A DNA stretch of 64,000 nt, from the NCBI GenBank assembly GCA_032718565.1, contig JAVGVS010000309.1:197501-261500 (forward strand), written 5' to 3'. A program made the position numbers and the translations under genes. The stretch is from Distichodus sexfasciatus. Lineage: Eukaryota > Chordata > Actinopteri > Characiformes > Distichodontidae. Below are positions 46,540-58,214 of this stretch, piece by piece. Below the pieces are notes generated by a model. That model ran no database searches and was not told the DNA's origin. It saw nothing but the letters and a program-made list of their open reading frames with translations. The first letter of the stretch is position 1. Each line of letters begins with the position of its first letter.

Positions 46540-47260
46540 CACCTCCCCCGCTAAGCTTCAAGGATTTCTTTGTTGAAAAACGAAGGAGATCCATGACCCT
46601 GTAAGCCACCACTGTGACCAGCGGCCAACAGTAAACATTGTAATCCACTCTTATCCCGTAGCCTGCCCTGGATTGACTATGTAAGACCGAAATAACAAAC
46701 TTGACTTGAGCAATGCTTACAACATTGTCAGTATGATAGAGACAAATGGAATTTGAGGATATTATAAGTATTTAGTTATGCCATATGGTTTAACAAATGC
46801 CTGTCCGTGTTCCAGTCCTTCATAGATGAGCTCTTTGATGAGCTCATCTACATTGATCACATCTTAAGATTTCCTGCCGACCTCTCCACTCATGTCAATC
46901 ATGTCAAAGTTTTGCAGTAGTTTTAGTCAATAAGCTATTCACCAAAGGAGAGAAGTGTGCATTCCACCAGACTTCGGTCTCATTCTTAGGTCATAGACTG
47001 ACTGATGGGATTGTAAATACAGCCCCAGAAGAACAACACAGTGCAATGAATAATGAACCACAGGCAACAATGTCTCTAAATTCCCTGCTCAGAAAGGCTA
47101 GTGGCAAGATAAGAGAACACCCAAAAGCTGCTCTGGCTTTTCGAGCATTTTCAAAATAGCTTTTGTTTGGCTCCAGCTTTGCCAGCCAGATCAAGAGTGG
47201 TCCTTCAAATTTGAGGTTGATGCCTCAGAAGTGGGGGTCAGTGCTGCCAAACAAACTCTG
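46540..47260 (+). pseudogene. decayed Ty3/gypsy-type reverse transcriptase/RNase H remnant
   Basis: Translated piecemeal on the plus strand, this shows the order DLSNAYNIV, YLVMPYGLTNA, VFQSFIDELFDELIYIDHIL, then STHVNHV, NKLFTKGEKCAFH, SVSFLGHRLTDG and finally an RNase H start FEVDASEVGVSAA. The order and words are those of Ty3/gypsy pol (catalytic YLDDIL replaced by YIDHIL). Many stops and frameshifts break it. No LTRs or other domains were found nearby, so it is an old fragment. Confidence 0.75.
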
Positions 47261-48524
47261 TTCATGCTATTTTTTAGTACCCAGGATTAATTTCATTAGT
47301 TATCAATAGTTCTGTGGTTTTCATTTGAAAAGATATTTCATTTTCTATTGTCCTGTCAGGTATGCCCTCAGTCAAAAACCATTTTTTCAGTTTTTGGAAG
47401 ACTATATTTGGCATATTTGACTGTATGTGACTGTATTTGGAGAAATAGAAAAAGAGAGAGAAGACCTACATAGAGAATGAGGGAGAGAGGGAGAATGAGA
47501 CACTTCCAACTGTAGGGCAGCTGCACAGTGAACCAGGCTGTATTTAAAGCTGCAGTAAGCAGAGGAGTACTTATTCCACACTGTTACTCCTGCTAATTAC
47601 AGAATGGATCCCAGTCGAAAGGGAAAAACGTATGACTATATCAACATGAGCACCACAACGTCGACGGGGTTTAAAGCAATGAACATTCTATTTAGGTGGG
47701 GGCATGGGGATGTCAGTGTTAAAGGGCTAGGAGGGGGAGGCCTTAATACTTATGTACACGTTTAGCTGTTGTTCTTACTTACAGTAGCTTTTTTTTTCCT
47801 CTCAGGTGGGGTTAAGCAATAATGAAACACTCCTCTGTCTCTGCTGCTCCCTTTCTCCTGTAGGAGTGATAAGTAGCAAACCACTGAGCCTGTAATTACA
47901 ATCTTACAGAAACTGGCCCGATCTGTATATAAATCTCACCATCCAATTACAAGATGTAATAATTTGCACTCAAGCTGGTAATGAGCTCTAATGCTCATGC
48001 ATGTGATAATCCCCTGATGCCACACTGATGCTGGCTTGAACACTGGCAGAAAATCATTATTTCGAAGTCGGGAGAGGGGAGAGAGAGAAGATGGTGGGGT
48101 TGGGGGAGAGAAGAGGTCGGTGGGAAGTTAATTTTGCCCCTCGTTCCACGGAACGTAGACACGAGTTTAATGATTTAATCATGATTGTTAGCTATTTTGC
48201 AATCAATTTGTAATGATTGTGTCGCAACACAGGCTTTTGCCTTGGAGAAAGAAGCGAAAGGGGTGAGGGCGCTACTGATATGGGGAGGCGTAAAAAGAGC
48301 GAGTGTGAGTATACTGGTGTATATACATACCATGTTTACTGGCCATTAAGATCAATTAATGAACTAACATGCAATGTTAACAATAAAACGCATTTCTATT
48401 ACACTGGCGTTGGTGGTTTAGGTAAAAATATATTAAACCAAGTATTAAAAACATGACCTTTTTCAGACATACAACTAAATATATGTTAGTATTAGTAATT
48501 ATTAATAGTTTACAGATCTAAGAA
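47261..48524. promoter_or_regulatory. non-coding with candidate conserved block at 47820-48070
   Basis: 47870-48060 has CCTGTAATTACAATC, CCATCCAATTACAAG, ATGTAATAATTTGC, CTGGTAATGAGCTC and AAAATCATTATTTCG: many TAAT cores at regular intervals in about 190 bp. 47560-47660 may also be unique. GA-rich stretches separate them. Confidence 0.45.
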
Positions 48525-48602
48525 CAGTCGTGGACTACAAAGCACTGTTGTAAGTCGCTCTGGATAAGAGCGCTTGCCAATGCGTTATAAAATGTAAATG
48601 TG
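48525..48602 (+). repeat. dispersed fish repeat tail (GTCGCTCTGGATAAGAGC)
   Basis: Reads GTAAGTCGCTCTGGATAAGAGC then GCTTGCCAATGCGTTATAAAATGTAAATGTG. This 3' tail is found on many teleost repeats. It directly adjoins the long AT microsatellite at 48615. Confidence 0.6.
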
Positions 48603-48613
48603 CATAAATGTAG

Positions 48614-48614
48614 A

Positions 48615-48684
<70 letters not shown>

Positions 48685-48701
48685 TGTGTGTGTGTGTGTG
48701 T
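48614..48701. repeat. (AT)n(GT)n compound microsatellite
   Basis: About 33 AT units passing into ten GT units. It follows a dispersed repeat tail directly. Confidence 0.92.
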
Positions 48702-48984
48702 ACACTTCATGTTTACTGACTATTGAAATTGTCTCAATTGTTAAGGAAAATCTCAAATAATAAACATTGTGGGGACCACAAAGAGACATCCAAAAAGCAA
48801 CAAGCTTTATATGTTGTAAATTAATAAAACAAGATAAAATGTCAAAAAAGAAACATTTTGTTTTGTTTTCATGTTTTTGCACTTCAACCCTTAAAGTTAA
48901 TATTAGGGTTGGGGTTAGAAGATTCTTTTGATATATAGCAAAAGGTGATATTTTTAAGTCTAACCTCCCATTTACACTAATTCT

Positions 48985-49215
48985 AAACCACAATCTACAT
49001 TTATAACATTTATCAGATGTTACCTCTTTTCCCAAGCAACGTCCATTTCCAAATTAACAGACAGTCACCGTGGAGCAACTTGGGGTTATCAGTGTTGCTC
49101 AGGGGCCAAAATAGAGATGGTTTTGAAATGTCAACCTTTCTGGTATGTAATCATGTCCTTGAGAATATGCCAAACCCCCAAAATGTTTTGGAGGATACTG
49201 TTGTTAGAGGCAAGA
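48985..49215 (-). repeat. dispersed fish repeat fragment
   Basis: ACATTTATAACATTTATCAGATG, GTCACCGTGGAGCAACTTGGGG, GTTGCTCAGGGGCC and CAACCTTTCTGGTATGTAATCATGTCC: a diverged inner part of the same class of repeat as 5930-6065. Confidence 0.5.
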
Positions 49216-51019
49216 TGTAGACAACTGAGTCAAAGAAGCTCACACCTTAACCTTTTTCAGATGTACAACTTGTATGTGTGAGAGCACATGTTAAGTAAGT
49301 TTGTAAACTTCCACTGAGTAGACCGAATAGACAGCTATTCAAATTCAAATATCCTTTATTTGGATCAGATTAGAAGCCTCCATGTGGAAAATATGATTCT
49401 GTGAATCAAAATTCATGCATGAAATTGTCAAGAGTAAATGTATATTGTATGCCCTGTAAGAACAATAGGAAATATTGCACTTTTTTACTGGCACATGTTA
49501 CTACATCACCTGTCTTATTGCTGGATTTGAGAGATCAGGTTCAATCCCTGCACATGTAATTGGATTCATTACAACCATTCTACCTTGTTCTTACCGGAAT
49601 AACCCTTATAAGTCTGGCCAATTATCACTAAACCACTTTCTTACACTTGCTTAAGCCAGAAGCCCAATGTCTCTTCAGGCCACTGCCAATTTGGACTCTC
49701 CCTCCAACCATGAAAACCATTTTCGAATTCTGTGATAAGAAATAAAAAAACGTGATGATGAATGGACTCTGAAATGAGTGTCTGACTGGTCCTTTCTGTT
49801 AGTCTCCTGTGATCTTGTTAGTTTAACTTTATGCTCAGTGGGCCATCAAAAAAAGTCTTTTGAATATGCTAGATGAGGCCTGAAATTATGGATTCCACAT
49901 TCAAAATGCTGCGGCTTTGAAGAGATTGAAAGATGAGATAGGACAGTGTATTGGCTGGCAGGCTTTGTATATCGGCCCTTCAGAGCCCCAGTTGCCGATA
50001 TACCATAATGAGTAATGGAAGCACATGCGCCGTGTGAGAGGCGGCAACTGGAAGCTTCGTTATGCCACGGTGGGCTCTTACATTATTGACAATTGCTGCT
50101 CATGAAAGCTCTTTTTTTGCAAGGCTACAGGGAGCAAAGAGGGAAATGCATTGGGGCATGGATAAACATAATGACTTATAAGAATTGATGTAGCATAGTG
50201 TCCCTGTACAATACATGCTGTATATGATTTTTAAAAAAATATGGCAACAGGAAGTAACTGCCTTAAGGAGACAAATGAAGCAATAAAAATAACAAAACAT
50301 GGATACATTAAAGTTGTTCAGCATTATTTAACCTTGTATTTTGTTAAAAGTAGGGCTGTCATATGTTAATGATTGCAGATGTGATGATTATGTCCAAAGC
50401 ATGAGCTGAAAGAGACTTTGCAAGATTCTCTGCATAGTCATTTGAGTTTTGTTGAATTCTCCTGTCCAAATATTTTAGCCTCATACATGGCTCAGTTTTA
50501 ACAAAAATCATATTTAAGGTCAACATAAAGTATGCATGGCGGAAATCCAAATTGTTTCTCGTTTTACCAGGTTAGGCAAATGCTTTTTTGATAATAAGTA
50601 AAAAGGTCTGTATATATCATTCTGTAAATATCTGATTACTATTATAGATGGTTTTGTTAAAGTGCCAGGTAACTGATATATCCACCTTTCTAACACTAAT
50701 TTTATAGTTGAACATCACAAGTATAGAGCAACAAACATAACTACGTATGTGACAAAAAGAATTTTGAATCTTAAATCTTGAATAAGATGGAGGAAGAACC
50801 GTGGAAGAGACTAAAATCACTATTGAGCCACAGATCAAAACATTTAACCCCAAGCTACTGAAGGGAGATTTTCCCTGTGGTTATGAAATGGAAGTCAGTC
50901 TGTATGGAACGCATCTGACAAGTGCCATAAATGCAAAATTATGCTCTGAGGTCAGAATTCTGCATTCTGTTTTTGGGTTTCTCCTGTTAGGGGTCACAAT
51001 CGCGGACTGTAAAAGGTTC
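49216..51019. promoter_or_regulatory. non-coding with candidate conserved block at 49880-50110
   Basis: 49900-50100 contains GTATATCGGCCCTTC and its near-complement AGTTGCCGATATACC, GAGTAATGGAAGC, and CACATGCGCCGTG. Other parts are AT-rich. Minus-strand frames near 50100-50850 have no match. Confidence 0.4.
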
Positions 51020-51345
51020 GCGATTATTTGGCAAATGTTTCCTGACATAACCTTCCCTCTCTAGTGCTGGCTTGGAACCAGCACTAAGAAATACACTCAC
51101 TTGTGAATCCCCAGTGGCTGGGTTTACTCACTGTATCCATCATTCTAAATCAACTGGGAGAACAGTACTAACTTTCACTGGAGCAGATTACAATCTTCCG
51201 GCAACAACCAGATGTGGTGCTGAGATGGTTGTAAACTTTACAGCATGGCCCATAAACCCACTTACTGCCTACGAGAAATATCTTCCTGTAATTAGGAAGT
51301 ACAGATCTCTCTGGATAAGTTTCAGACAAATGACATGAATGTAAA
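51020..51345 (+). repeat. two adjoining dispersed repeat fragments
   Basis: 51035-51125 matches a common teleost repeat (TTCCTGACATAACC, GCTTGGAACCAGCACTAAG, ACTTGTGAATCCCCAGTGGCTGGGTT). 51285-51345 has AGTACAGATCTCTCTGGATAAG and GACAAATGACATGAATGTAAA, a diverged form of the tail at 48525-48602. Confidence 0.5.
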
Positions 51346-52167
51346 ATAATTTCTGAATCCTGTATCTAGGCCACTCTTAATGCATGAGCCAAAATATTCA
51401 TCCTTGCCAAAAAATCCAGGCGGTGTAAGAGTTAGAAGAGGATTTAACCACCTCAATCCCATATCTCTCTAGTTCTAACTATTGATTTGCATTGAGCACT
51501 TTATCAATAAGAGAATTTAATTCAAGTCTGGCCGAGATTTCACGCGTTATGATTGATACTGGCTTAAAGTTGACCCAGAGGCTCATGCTTTCAAAGAGTC
51601 GGCGCATTTTTGTGATCAATTATTATAAAGCGCTATCCTTCAGTTTTTCAGTGCTCCGGAACTGTTATCCCACTGAGTTGCCGCACTCCACAGGTCTTAA
51701 TATGAGGCTCCTCAAGATGGGAATCTCATTGGTTTATGATGAGTAAGCGGGCATGATGCTGGAGGTCATGTGTAGGCTATACAACAAATAGCCTTTGAGG
51801 TTGGAGAAATGTCCTGTCTTGGTCTAGGAGAAGACATTCCTGTGAGTGTGTGTGTGTGAGTAGGTTTTTAAGTGGTTGTGGGGACCTGACTGTCCCCTAA
51901 ATGATGAAGAAATGTGAGATTTATCAGATTTCTTTGGGTGGGCCATGACCCATGGGCCATTTTATGAGTGGTACAGCATATTCTCTCTCTGTTCCTATTG
52001 CACAGTTTCTCATCTTATTTTCTATCTCTTCTTCTCCCTTCTGTTCCCTACTGTTATTTGGTGACAGGAAGTCACCCTCTACCTGAATGAGTATCTACTC
52101 CGCACACTGGCATTCAGACCCATTAAACAATGGACTGCCTACAGACAGAGAAAGGTAAAGACTGTGG
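51346..52167. other. non-coding
   Basis: No exon recognised. 51480-51740 has an 84-codon frame with no known domain. Confidence 0.5.
51845..51970 (+). repeat. fragment of the GTGGGGACC dispersed repeat
   Basis: (GT)n then TTTTTAAGTGGTTGTGGGG, ACCTGACTGTCCCCTAAATG and TGAGATTTATCAGATTTC. Clearly the same family as 20365-20475. Confidence 0.5.
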
Positions 52168-52170
52168 TTT

Positions 52171-52207
<37 letters not shown>

Positions 52208-52616
52208 CAGACAGACACTGGGCCTGCAACTACAGCAAGAAAAGGAAAAAAGACAAAGATGTATAGAAGTCGTAGAGTATTTACAGTTGAACAAAGAATC
52301 ACAGAAACTTAAAGATGTTAAAATACATATAGCTAAAGAGAAAATGAAGAAAAGTGAAGAGGATGCTGAATTTTACAAAACAGCTAACGAACAAAGAAAG
52401 AAAGAAAGAAAGAAAGAAAGGAAAAGATGCTTCATCTAGAATACCTACAGCCACCTACCCAAATAAGATGGACGGATAAAAAAAAAATAAAATATATATA
52501 TATAGATAGATAGATAGATAGATGATATAGATAGATAGATAGATAGATACTAAGCCCGCAAATACATATGGCAGGCTGTACAAAAACATGTAGAAGTCGC
52601 AGAATACTAACAGTTA

Positions 52617-52648
<32 letters not shown>

Positions 52649-52791
52649 AAAGAAAGAAAAGTAGCTGAAAGAACTTTACGGAGGTTGGGCCTTTAAAGTA
52701 TTCAGTTAAAACAGATATATAGATATATAGATAGATAGATAGATAGATAGATGATAGATAGATAGATAGAGGATAGATAGATAGATAGATA
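52168..52791. repeat. cluster of GATA, GACA and GAAA microsatellites
   Basis: GATA runs at 52168-52206, 52502-52550 and 52722-52791, and GAAA runs at 52390-52420 and 52615-52655. Matching words recur between them (TGTAGAAGTCG(T/C)AGA at about 52262 and 52590), showing that 300-bp units have been duplicated. The BEL/Pao element sits in the last GATA run. Confidence 0.85.
52787..52791 (+). repeat. left copy of 5-bp target site duplication (AGATA)
   Basis: AGATA immediately before the left LTR, matched by AGATA immediately after the right LTR. Five base pairs is the normal length for BEL/Pao. Because the target is a GATA array, the match is partly expected from the repeat itself. Confidence 0.7.
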
Positions 52792-53611
52792 TGTAGAAAA
52801 GGCCACCTCGAAAGTGAACTAGTCCAAACCCTCCCGCCTGTATTCGTGACTTGGACTGTTCCAAAAAACTTTCTGCGGTGTGGAAAACAAGACTTTATTG
52901 AGGATATGGCGGACGTTTTATAGTCAATAGTGATAAGTTAAAGTAGTTAGAAGTGCACCCGTTTAAGGATTGTGTGGATATATGTGTGCGGGCAACTAAT
53001 CGTAAGTGCATTTAAGAGGTTTCGTGTGTGATAAGTCTATGAGAGAGATGAATGATCACAAAGCGGCATTCCTTCAAATGTTTACGCTTCTTATCATACC
53101 AGCATGTTATCCTGTGGTCAAATGTTAAGATTCTCCTTGTTATTTGTTTGTTTAAGTATTTAATGTCATATTATATATTAGGCTTTACGTAGACTCGAAA
53201 CGGACCTCAGGGAACATGTCTGGGCTTGTTTACATGCCCAGTTAGACACTTGCGCTAGGCACGTGAGCTACGCAGATTGCGGTAGTGCATTCATTGTATA
53301 GAACGTCAATTCGTTTTGTATTTATATTATTTTTATATTGTCTACTTCATGTTAAGTTCTCTAATATATATTTATTTATACTGTTACTTGAATATTCAAG
53401 TACCGCTGTAAAGATCTGTTATTGTATATTTATTTATTCATTTATTTATATTTGTATACTGTTTTATATTTACAGAACCACACACATCTTTGCACAATAA
53501 ATCACCCTAAAGCACGTTCCTGGTGTGAGACTTAATGTTCTGACCGGACATCCTGTAGCCGTTCAATGAATCCGAACCTGAGTTAGACAAGAATAGTGAG
53601 CTGTTTTTTCA
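52792..53611 (+). repeat. left (5') LTR of the BEL/Pao element
   Basis: Begins TGTAGAAAAGGCCACC and ends GCTGTTTTTTCA. It matches the right LTR along its length, with small indels and clustered differences (for example near 52905-53015 and 53360-53400). A polyadenylation signal AATAAA is at 53496-53501. The LTRs clearly differ, so the insertion is not recent. Confidence 0.88.
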
Positions 53612-53628
53612 TGGTCCTTCGAGCCGGA
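53612..53628 (+). other. primer-binding site, tRNA-Tyr type
   Basis: TGGTCCTTCGAGCCGGA directly abuts the left LTR and is the exact complement of the 3' end of eukaryotic tRNA-Tyr including CCA (17 bases). The tRNA identity is from general knowledge of the tRNA-Tyr acceptor and T-arm sequence. Confidence 0.8.
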
Positions 53629-53629
53629 T

Positions 53630-54582
53630 GTGTGGATTGCTACGGACATGTCTCACCCAGAGAGAGAAGCCTCTGCTGTGCGACCAAGGAGACGAGTTAA
53701 CCCTCCTGCCTACTTAGAAGACTTTGATCTCAGTGGACCTGGGTCTCATCGACACCAATCACGGTCGCTTACCAGCCAGGGAGAACCGGAGGATGAACCA
53801 GCAAGTACAACAGGTCATTCCAGATCCACTTCACCCGTGAGCCAAGCATCAGAACATTCGCAATGGATAGTGACCGACCAATGGGACAGCACCACTGAAA
53901 GGCTGGAGAGGACGGCACTGCAAGCAGAACAGTTGCCAGAGCTACAGCCATGATACATGGAGGAGATGAAGCGGGAGAACGCAGCCTTGCAACGACAAGC
54001 CAGCCAGCTCCCTGAGATCATCTCAGCAGTCCAACAGATGCGTCAACAGAATGCTGCACTTTATCAAGAGCTTCAAAATTTGAAATCGGAGCGGAAATCT
54101 ACACCAATGCCATCACCATGTTCTTACTCACGAGCAGTCAACATCCAGACTCCACAGCTGTACCGCCCGATACCAGCTCCCCGCCTAGGCCAAGCACCCC
54201 TGTCACTAAGAGACAGCCATGGCCCAGCTGTGCCAGAGGAAAGCCTGAGCTAACTGAAGATCTGAGAAACATGAACATTTCTTCTTCCTCACATGAGAGA
54301 CCCCCCTTTATTGCACAATATAGCGACTTGCCGCAGTTAAAGGATCCAGATCGTTCCCCGTATTCCCTGCCACGTCAGCTGCCTGAGTTTATGATCCCAA
54401 CACAGGACCAAAGCGAGGCCTGTTCTCATGCAGAATACAGCTCAGATCATCTCATACCCTCATCTGCACAGGAGAAAATCTACAGAGGTCCAGCTCCTAC
54501 CATCCCTTGCCTGACGTCTCCCGACCCTAGGGAGTTTTCGAGACTGAGAATTGCTTTAGAGAACATGCTGCTGTACGGCTGA
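53630..54582 (+). pseudogene. broken gag N-terminal region of BEL/Pao element
   Basis: Opens just after the primer-binding site with a Ser/Arg/Pro-rich segment. An in-frame stop lies at 53951-53953. A coiled-coil-like stretch follows (about 53957-54090, glutamine-rich with heptad-like leucines), then a shift to another frame near 54240 and a second stop at 54580-54582. Long polar, proline-rich N-termini before the capsid-like domain are normal for Pao-type gag. Confidence 0.7.
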
Positions 54583-56631
54583 GAACTATCTGCCAAGTTT
54601 CAACTCACAGACCATCTGAAACTGGAGGAGGCCCTCTTGGTGGCAGACTCTTACAGCAATTCCAGGTTTCCCTTCTCCAACACCATGAAAGCCCTTACTA
54701 AGATGTATGGTCAGCCCCACCAATTAGCCCTACAACGAATCGCGGAGCTGATGGATGGTGCTAACATACGCAGCGGAGATGTGAGAGCATTCAGGATGTT
54801 TGGACTGCAGGTGCGCTCACTTGTCAGTATGTTGCAGCAACTGGGCCAAAGGCATGTAGAGTTGGAATGTGGATCACATGTGTCTCGACTCCTGAGTAAA
54901 CTGCCACATGACCTCAGATCGAGTCTTAAGCGGTACACCCACCCTTTACAGGTTACCATTCCCACTTTGCTGGACTTTGCTGATTGGCTGGAAGATGAGC
55001 TTCAAGTACAGGAAGACAGTCACCAGTTTGCTTGCCACCCAAGGCAGGAATCTTCAGTGCGTGGCAGAGAGATAAAAAGAGAGTCTAGGCAGCTGCGGAA
55101 ACCGACAACCATTCTACCTGGTACTGAGAAGTCGCCATCCACGTCAACGTTGCCAGCCATGTCCAAACCAGCTTCTGTCAGAGAAGAGAAGGTGAGAGCT
55201 TATTGTCCATACTGTGACAACAATAAACATTATCTAAATGCCTGTGACAACTTCAAGCTTCTCAGCAAAGACCAGAAGATAGACTGGATTAAGACAAAGA
55301 ATCGTTGGCGTTGTGGTCGTGGACATCAAGCAGCTAACTGCACGCTAAAGACTCTCTGCCCAACCTGCAACAGAAAGCACCTTTTGGTACTGCATGACGT
55401 CAATGACCAGGGTAAACCATCTCAGCAGAATGCAGCTCCTTCCAGTGCAGCTTTGTATGTTGATCGCCCAACCTCTGGCAGTAAAGTGCTGCTCAAAGTG
55501 ACTAAGGTGCTGATCAGGAACGGCAACATGGCAATGGAGGCCTACGCTGTATTAGATGATGGATCAGAGCGGACCATCATTCTGCATGATGCGGTGCAGA
55601 AACTAAGACTTGCGGGGCAGCCAGAGGACCTTGTACTCCGCACCGGGAGACAGGATACCCAGGTCATTCACGGGGCAGCCGTGACTTTTACCGTGTCCCC
55701 AACTGTTAATCCTAGCAAAGCCTACAAGATCCGTAATGCATTCACAGCCAAAGCACTCGGTCTGGCAGAACATACACACCACATTAGTGTTCTGCAACGG
55801 AAATTCAAGCATCTTGCCGGGTTGCCTCTACAACAGCTGGACAAGGTACAGCCTGTTCTTCTTATTGGCTCTGATTGCCCCCACCTCATAACACCCATAG
55901 AACCAGTTCGACTGGGACCCCCTGGTGGACCAGCGGCAGTAAGAACACGTCTGGGATGGACACTGCAGGGTCCAGCTCAAGAACTGAGCAATCATCTTTC
56001 TCCCAAACAATGCCTCTTCAGCTCACTGCGGCTTGTCGATGACCTTTACGCAAACGTGGAGAGATTGTGGCGACTGGACGTTCTACCTTACCAGAGCGAA
56101 AAGGTAATCACCAGGTCACGCCAAGACAAAGAGTCCATTCAGCTTCTGCAAGAAACCACAGTGAGAGTGGAGATTGATGGTGTCCAGCGATATGCTACTC
56201 CTCTGCTGCGCGTCAAGAACATGCCTCGTCTCTATGCACCCAAAGAAGCTGTCTTACCCCAGTTAAGGGGAATCGAGAAACGGCTGGAAAGAGACCCAGA
56301 GTTGGCCGCAGCATACCAAGAGGAGCTGACCAAGCTAGTGCAAGCTGGGTATGTTGTCAAGCTCAGTCAGGAACAGGTGGACAGAACCAGAGAAGCCTGG
56401 TACATCCCGCACCACATGGTGCAGCATAATGGGAAGAATAGGGTGGTATTTAACTGTTCATTCTCATACCAAGGGCACAATCTGAACAAGCTCCTGTTAC
56501 CTGGTCCAACACTTGGTCCATCTCTCCTGGCAGTCCTTCTGCGTTTCCGGGAGCACTCCGTTGCCATCAGCAGTGACATCCGCGGCATGTTCCATCAAGT
56601 ACGCCTCCTGCCACAAGATAAACCATGCTGA
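54583..56631 (+). pseudogene. BEL/Pao gag capsid-like domain, zinc knuckles, protease and N-terminal reverse transcriptase
   Basis: The longest open stretch in the window (664 codons from 54637). In order: a DUF1759-like capsid region (about codons 1-130); cysteine/histidine knuckles (CPYCDNNKHYLNAC and CPTCNRKH, about 190-255); a retropepsin-like DUF1758 domain with active-site LDDGSE (about 305); the segment LLIGSDCP and LGWTLQGP typical of Pao proteases; and the start of the reverse transcriptase with RVVFNCS and SDIRGMFHQV. A frameshift ends it near 56625. Confidence 0.85.
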
Positions 56632-58214
56632 GATATATCTGGAGAGACATGCAAAGAGACAGACCTCTAGATGCTCATGAATGGCAGGTACTTACTTTCG
56701 GGACCACTTGCAGTCCGTGTTGTGCCACGTTTGCCTTACAGAAGCACGTTCTAGATCACAGCCAGCCTGAAGAAGACACACGAGTTTCCGTGGAGAAGTC
56801 ATTCTATGTGGACAATTGTCTTCAGAGTTTTGCTTCCCATAACACGGCTAAGAACCTGGTCGACAAACTTCGCAGCCTCCTAGCGTCTGGTGGCTTTGAC
56901 CTACGACAGTGGGCTAGCAATGACCCTTCAGCTATCACATCTGGTTAACCGATATCTGTTCAGTCTCAGAGCAGCATCCTCCGGCTCAGGGAAGGCCACC
57001 CAGAAGCCCAGGAATCAACCTCTGGCCTGCACTGGAATTGCCTAACAGACATCCTTTCATACAAGCGGCGCAAACCAGACAGTCAAATACCAACAATGCG
57101 AAGCATCTACCAGATTCTTGCTAGCCAGTATGATCCCCTTGGCTGCATTGTACCATTTACCACTCGAGCCAAGGTGATAGTACAGGGATTGTGGGACAAA
57201 CGGAGGGATTGGGATGACCCACGGTTGCCAGAGGACCTACTAAACTCTTGGAAACACTGGGAGAGGGAATTGGAAGATCTGCAGCACATAACTCTACCCA
57301 GGTGTTACTGCAGCAAAGAATTCGACTGCTCCTCTAGTAGTAGGCAGCTTCACATCTTTTGTGATGCCTCAGAAAAGGCCTATGGATCTGTGGCGTACTT
57401 AAGAACAGAGAACCCTCAAGGTACTGTGGAGATTGCCTTTGTATCAGCTAGGTCCCGTGTCACCCCCAAGAAACAGCAGAGCATTCCACGTCTTGAGCTG
57501 TGTGCAGCACTCACAGGTGCACAGCTTGCTAAAGTCCTGAAGACAGAGCTAACGTTACCACTTACTGGTGTCACACTGTGGTCTGATTCCACCACAGTGC
57601 TAACCTGGCTTTTATCAGATTCCTGTCGCTTTAAGGTGTTTGTGGGGACCAGAGTGGCAGAAATACAGGACCTAACCGAATTTGACACCTGGCGTTATGT
57701 GCAGTCGAGTGGACAACCCAGCGGACGCATCACAAGAGGGAAGTCTCCTTCTGACCTCCACAAAGAAAGCAGATGGAGCCAAGGCCCAGCATTCCTCAGA
57801 CAAAGACCAGACAGCTGGCCTGAGATGCCACCATTAGTCCATGTAAACCAAGACAGTGAGCTGAAAAAGTCAACCTTCTGGGGACTGTTAACCTCTGCTT
57901 TGTCACTGCCAGATCCTCAACAGTTTCACACTTTCACAGACTACCTAAATGCTCGTCTCCAACCATCAGCTGAAAGTTTCCTCCATTGCAACTGTCAAGA
58001 TTATAAAGAGCTGGAGCTACAGCCCTCCACAGATCCAGGTGAGTCATTCTCAGATGAGGTGTTTTACTTGAAATCTAAAACCCTACAACCAATAGTCGGG
58101 TTTCTGTGTTCAGCCCCTGAACTGGATATCAGCACCAATCTCATTCGTGTTGGTGGTCGTCTCAGACAAATCAGTTCACTAGAAGAAGATAACATCCACC
58201 CCATCATCCCTTGA
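56625..58214 (+). pseudogene. BEL/Pao reverse transcriptase C-terminal half and RNase H (broken)
   Basis: Continues the reverse transcriptase in another frame with YVDNCL, the BEL/Pao form of the catalytic YxDD box, and an LRQWASN segment. One in-frame TAA at 56946-56948 interrupts it and the same frame resumes at once. RNase H residues follow: CDASEKAYGSVAY, RLELCAAL and WSDSTTVLTWL. The frame stops at 58212-58214 before the integrase. Confidence 0.8.

Noticed and set aside
48535..49035. 166-codon minus-strand frame
   Set aside because: Passes through the (AT)n(GT)n microsatellite and repeat fragments (poly Ile-Tyr).
52168..52791. CRISPR-like regular spacing of repeats
   Set aside because: These are simple GATA/GAAA tracts in an animal genome without spacer-repeat structure.
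53285..53500. 71-codon frame, repeated at 59887-60105
   Set aside because: Lies inside the LTRs of the BEL/Pao element and is AT-rich low-complexity; not an extra gene.
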